From NCBI GenBank assembly GCA_023253295.1, contig JALRGZ010000305.1, positions 1-7,463 on the forward strand: a stretch of 7,463 nucleotides of DNA, given 5' to 3'. Of the stretch, positions 5,106 to 7,463 are shown in pieces; positions within the stretch are counted from its first letter, which is position 1, and each line of letters starts with the position of its first letter. The stretch is from Flavobacterium sp. (GTDB lineage: Bacteria > Bacteroidota > Bacteroidia > Flavobacteriales > Flavobacteriaceae). A model generated the notes under the pieces. The model worked only from the letters and a program-made list of their open reading frames with translations. It had not been told where the DNA came from and did not search any database. The translations under genes and the position numbers were made by a program.

Positions 5106-6206
5106 TTATAATGCTAATTTACTAATATCGTTGTAATGTACTTTTTGTTTTATGGTTCCTTTTTCAAGAAGGACAATACTTGGATTCGATCTTTCAATAG
5201 TTTTTAAAGCAATGGCATCACACCAATAAAAATCAAATGGCAGATTGTATTTCTTTTGTGCTTTTTCAATTTCTCCGGGTGAAGAATTTGTCATTCCAAT
5301 TACTTTGTAACCTTTAGCAGAAGCTTCTTTATCCAAAGCAGCTAGTTTTTTCATACCTTCTTCATTTGAAGCAGTTAAATCATAAGTAACAATCATTAAC
5401 AATTTTGGTTCTTGTAACAATTCGTCTTTGTAATCTGAATCGTCTTTTGTCATAGTGAAGTCGTGAATAGGAGGAATGTAACCTTCAGTGATTACTTTGT
5501 CTTTTCGGTCTACAAATTCAGCACCTTCAGGAATATTCATTAAGTCGTCTTCAGAGAATTCTTTGTTCTCTCCATTTACTTTGTAAATAAAAGTCATTTT
5601 GACTACCGATTGAGGAGCTCCTTCAGGGATTTCCATTCCCTTTTGGATGTTATTTCCCACTTTGTAAGGACGGAAATCAACATATGGTAAGTGATTTAAG
5701 ACACTGTAAGCGATATAAGTACAAATGGCTAACCCTAAAATAGTTATGCCGTTTTGGGTTTTACTGTTAAACAGTGGTTTTACAAGTTTTTGATTTACAA
5801 ATAAAATTAGAATAAAGAATAGTAAAATAACATCTTTACCAAAGGATTGCCAAGGTGTAAGATGCAATGCATCACCAAAACAACCACAGTCTTTTACTAC
5901 GTCAAAATAAGCGGAATAGAAAGTTAAGAATGTAAAGAATACAATCATTAACAGCAAACTCCAAATAGTAAATTTAGATTTGTAGCCAATGAGCAACATG
6001 ATTCCTAAAAGCACCTCTACAATTACTAAAAAGATAGCTAACGATAAGCAGAAAGGTACTAAAAAAGGCAGGTTAAAAACAGGCTCACTAAAATATTCGG
6101 CAAGTTTATAAGAGAAACCCAGTGGGTCGTTAAGTTTAATTAATCCTGAAATTATAAATAATATTCCAACAAATATTCTTGAAAATTGAGTGATGATATT
6201 CTTCAT
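5106..6206 (-). CDS. DoxX/MauE-like membrane protein with C-terminal thioredoxin-fold domain (BT_3928 family)
   Basis: Predicted inner-membrane protein of 366 residues. Membrane segments are at about 7-24, 48-74, 79-99, 123-138 and 153-171. Basic loops (YKSK at 75-78; QKLVKPLFNSK at 139-149) indicate an inside N-terminus and an outside C-terminus. The DoxX/MauE part shows GLIKLNDPLGFSYKLAEYF (21-39) and KDCGCFGDALHLTPW (105-119), whose Cys107-x-Cys109 pair would face the periplasm, as in MauE-type proteins linked to disulfide chemistry. The C-terminal region (about 265-366) resembles a thioredoxin or peroxiredoxin fold with SNPSIVLLEKG near the cis-proline (Pro342), but where CxxC is expected the sequence reads LTASN; Cys329 is the only cysteine there. 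It starts 6 bases after the DUF1599 stop, so they share a transcript. A role in periplasmic redox or quinone-linked chemistry is inferred. Confidence 0.88.
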   Translation of the reverse strand: MKNIITQFSRIFVGILFIISGLIKLNDPLGFSYKLAEYFSEPVFNLPFLVPFCLSLAIFLVIVEVLLGIMLLIGYKSKFTIWSLLLMIVFFTFLTFYSAYFDVVKDCGCFGDALHLTPWQSFGKDVILLFFILILFVNQKLVKPLFNSKTQNGITILGLAICTYIAYSVLNHLPYVDFRPYKVGNNIQKGMEIPEGAPQSVVKMTFIYKVNGENKEFSEDDLMNIPEGAEFVDRKDKVITEGYIPPIHDFTMTKDDSDYKDELLQEPKLLMIVTYDLTASNEEGMKKLAALDKEASAKGYKVIGMTNSSPGEIEKAQKKYNLPFDFYWCDAIALKTIERSNPSIVLLEKGTIKQKVHYNDISKLAL

Positions 6207-6212
6207 AAAAAA

Positions 6213-6761
6213 TTATTGATTTTTGGCAAATCCCATTAAAATTAGAGCAAATATTGAATAGTTAATCATGTCCTGATAATTGGCGTCAATTCCCTCAGAA
6301 ACGATAGTTTTTCCTTTGTTATCTTCGATTTGTTTTACGCGAAGTAATTTTTGCAAAATTAAATCCGTCAAAGAACTCACACGCATATCTCTCCAGGCTT
6401 CACCATAATCATGGTTTTTAGCTTCCATTAAATCTTTGGTCAATTGTACTTTGGCATCATATAATTCGCTGGCTTTTTCTACATTCAAATCAGGTTGGTC
6501 AACCACACCCAATTCCAACTGGATTAAAGCCATAATCGAATAATTGATAATCCCAATGAATTCGCCTGATTCATCTTCGTCTACTTTGCGAACTTCGTTT
6601 TCTTGCAGGCTTCGAATCCTTTGCGCTTTAATAAAAATTTGATCGGTCAAAGAAGGTAATCTTAAAATACGCCATGCACTACCGTAATCCTTCATTTTAT
6701 TAACGAATAGCGAACGACAAATTTCAATTACTTTATCGTATTCTTGAGAAGTATTCTTCAT
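6213..6761 (-). CDS. DUF1599 protein with two tandem domain copies
   Basis: Predicted soluble, mostly helical protein of 182 residues with no signal peptide or membrane segment. The same module occurs twice at a period of 93-94 residues: KDYGSAWRILRLPSLTD (24-40) and HDYGEAWRDMRVSSLTD (117-133), followed by K-x-x-R helices (45-48; 138-141) and IINYSIMALI (71-80) versus MINYSIFALI (165-174). DUF1599 (also called nucleotide modification associated domain 1, as I recall) has no proven biochemical activity. The DYG, K-x-x-R and D/N-Y pattern resembles MazG-like all-alpha nucleotide pyrophosphohydrolases of phages, which is only an inference, and a classic EExxE metal motif is not evident. It is the first gene of a unit with the DoxX fusion gene and is divergent from folP. 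The start at 6761 gives the expected MKNTSQEYDKVIE beginning. Confidence 0.88.
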   Translation of the reverse strand: MKNTSQEYDKVIEICRSLFVNKMKDYGSAWRILRLPSLTDQIFIKAQRIRSLQENEVRKVDEDESGEFIGIINYSIMALIQLELGVVDQPDLNVEKASELYDAKVQLTKDLMEAKNHDYGEAWRDMRVSSLTDLILQKLLRVKQIEDNKGKTIVSEGIDANYQDMINYSIFALILMGFAKNQ

Positions 6762-6786
6762 TATTATTGCTGTATATTTGTCTAAA

Positions 6787-6809
6787 ATTTTCCCAAAAAT
6801 AGGGATAAT
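6787..6809 (-). promoter_or_regulatory. Promoter of the DUF1599-DoxX unit with overlapping inverted repeat
   Basis: On the minus strand 6801-6794 reads TATTTTTG, matching TAnnTTTG, 32 bases before the DUF1599 ATG. The box sits inside an inverted repeat ATTTTCCC-N7-GGGATAAT (6787-6809) with seven of eight arm positions paired. A protein bound there would cover the -7 element, so this could be a repressor operator. No -33 TTG is evident. Confidence 0.45.
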
Positions 6810-6855
6810 ATTTAAAATGTTTATTGTTTGCTATTTTAAAGTTCGCACAAACTAA

Positions 6856-6881
6856 TTGTTTTTAAGACTTTACTAACTTTA
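6856..6881 (+). promoter_or_regulatory. Possible folP promoter
   Basis: TTG (6856-6858), a 15-base spacer and TAACTTTA (6874-6881), one base off TAnnTTTG, lie 33 bases before the folP ATG. The spacer is shorter than usual and the last consensus base is wrong, so this is the best candidate in the interval rather than a strong call. Confidence 0.3.
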
Positions 6882-6914
6882 AATACCAAACAGATAAAAT
6901 TAATTAATTAAAGT

Positions 6915-7463
6915 ATGACCATAAATTGCAAAGGAAAGCTCGTTGATTTATCAAAACCTAAGGTTATGGGGATTTTGAACATTACTCCAAATTCTTTTTT
7001 TGATGGTGGCAAATATACAAGTGACGATGAAATTATAGCTAAAGTTGAAAAAATGCTAAACGAAGGAGCCACATTTATTGATGTAGGGGCTTATTCTAGT
7101 AAACCTAGTGCCGAATATGTTTCTGAGGAAGAAGAGTTAAATCGTATTTTACCAGTTGTTCAATTATTGGTCAATAAATTTCCAGATATTTTACTTTCAA
7201 TTGATACTTTTAGAAGTAAAGTGGCGAGCGCTTGTATTGAAAACGGAGCAGCTATAATTAATGATATTTCGGCAGGAAATTTAGATGATAAAATGCTCGA
7301 AATAATTGCTCAATATCAAGTTCCGTATATTATGATGCACATGCGTGGGACACCACAAACGATGCAAAGCTTGACAAATTATGAAGATATTATAAAAGAA
7401 ATTCTTTTTTATTTTTCTGAAAAAATAAGGCAAGCCAGAAGCTTAGGAATTAATGATTTAATT
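6915..7463 (+). CDS. folP: Dihydropteroate synthase, N-terminal part
   Basis: Cytoplasmic folate-pathway enzyme that joins 6-hydroxymethyl-7,8-dihydropterin pyrophosphate to p-aminobenzoate; it is the target of sulfonamides. The frame is open from ATG at 6915 to the window end, giving 183 of about 275 residues. Seen are GILNITPNSFFDGG (19-32) with Asn22, GATFIDVGAYSSKPSA (51-66), SIDTFRS (95-101) with Asp97, INDISAG (115-121) with Asn116, and MMHMRGTPQTMQ (140-151). The p-aminobenzoate-side loop reads GAYSSKPS where E. coli has GGESTRPG, so Ser62-Lys63 replace Thr62-Arg63, and TPNS replaces the usual TPDS. The other substrate motifs are intact, so the enzyme is expected to be active. In Bacteroidota folP is, as I recall, often followed by the diadenylate cyclase gene cdaA, which would lie beyond the window. 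Confidence 0.95.
   Translation, partial: MTINCKGKLVDLSKPKVMGILNITPNSFFDGGKYTSDDEIIAKVEKMLNEGATFIDVGAYSSKPSAEYVSEEEELNRILPVVQLLVNKFPDILLSIDTFRSKVASACIENGAAIINDISAGNLDDKMLEIIAQYQVPYIMMHMRGTPQTMQSLTNYEDIIKEILFYFSEKIRQARSLGINDLI

Noticed and set aside
6773..6780. TATATTTG on the plus strand as a folP promoter
   Set aside because: It matches TAnnTTTG but lies about 135 bases before folP and has no -33 TTG at proper spacing (the nearest is 26 bases away). Such matches are expected by chance in AT-rich DNA.

Overview
The window reads as chromosomal housekeeping DNA of a Bacteroidota member, most likely Flavobacterium or a close relative. The evidence is low GC, no Shine-Dalgarno sequences, A-rich sequence before start codons, Bacteroidota-type -7 boxes (TAnnTTTG) upstream of most transcription units, and a set of genes typical of flavobacteria. 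No tRNA, rRNA, CRISPR array, insertion sequence or phage gene was seen, and no gene-free stretch exceeds 300 bases.

Left part (1-1010, minus strand): the N-terminal 128 codons of kdsA (Kdo-8-phosphate synthase, lipopolysaccharide core), preceded by a gene for a small lipoprotein of unknown function. From a divergent control region (1011-1186) a plus-strand pair of short membrane proteins is read (1187-2161). Together they make a split YeeE/YedE (TsuA-like) sulfur-compound transporter. Its promoter has a Crp/Fnr-like palindrome at about -41 and no -33 element. A strong bidirectional hairpin terminator (2178-2210) separates this pair from the convergent genes.

Middle part (2227-4833, minus strand): two short units, prmA-clpS (ribosomal protein L11 methylation; N-degron adaptor for Clp protease) and tlpA-tpiA (lipidated thioredoxin-like protein; triosephosphate isomerase). 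Each has its own -7 box, and each ends in an intrinsic terminator.

Right part (5106-7463): a minus-strand unit made of a DUF1599 gene with an internal duplication and a DoxX/MauE-like membrane protein fused to a thioredoxin-fold domain without active-site cysteines, closed by a 14-bp-stem terminator. Divergent from it is the start of folP (dihydropteroate synthase), cut by the window edge.

The DoxX fusion protein and the TlpA lipoprotein are both predicted to work outside the cytoplasm in thiol chemistry and may be functionally linked. I found no clear new defence or mobile system. The points most worth a second look are the Crp/Fnr-type promoter of the transporter, the degenerate thioredoxin domain on the DoxX protein, the duplicated DUF1599 protein with its operator-like inverted repeat, and the uncharacterised lipoprotein next to kdsA.
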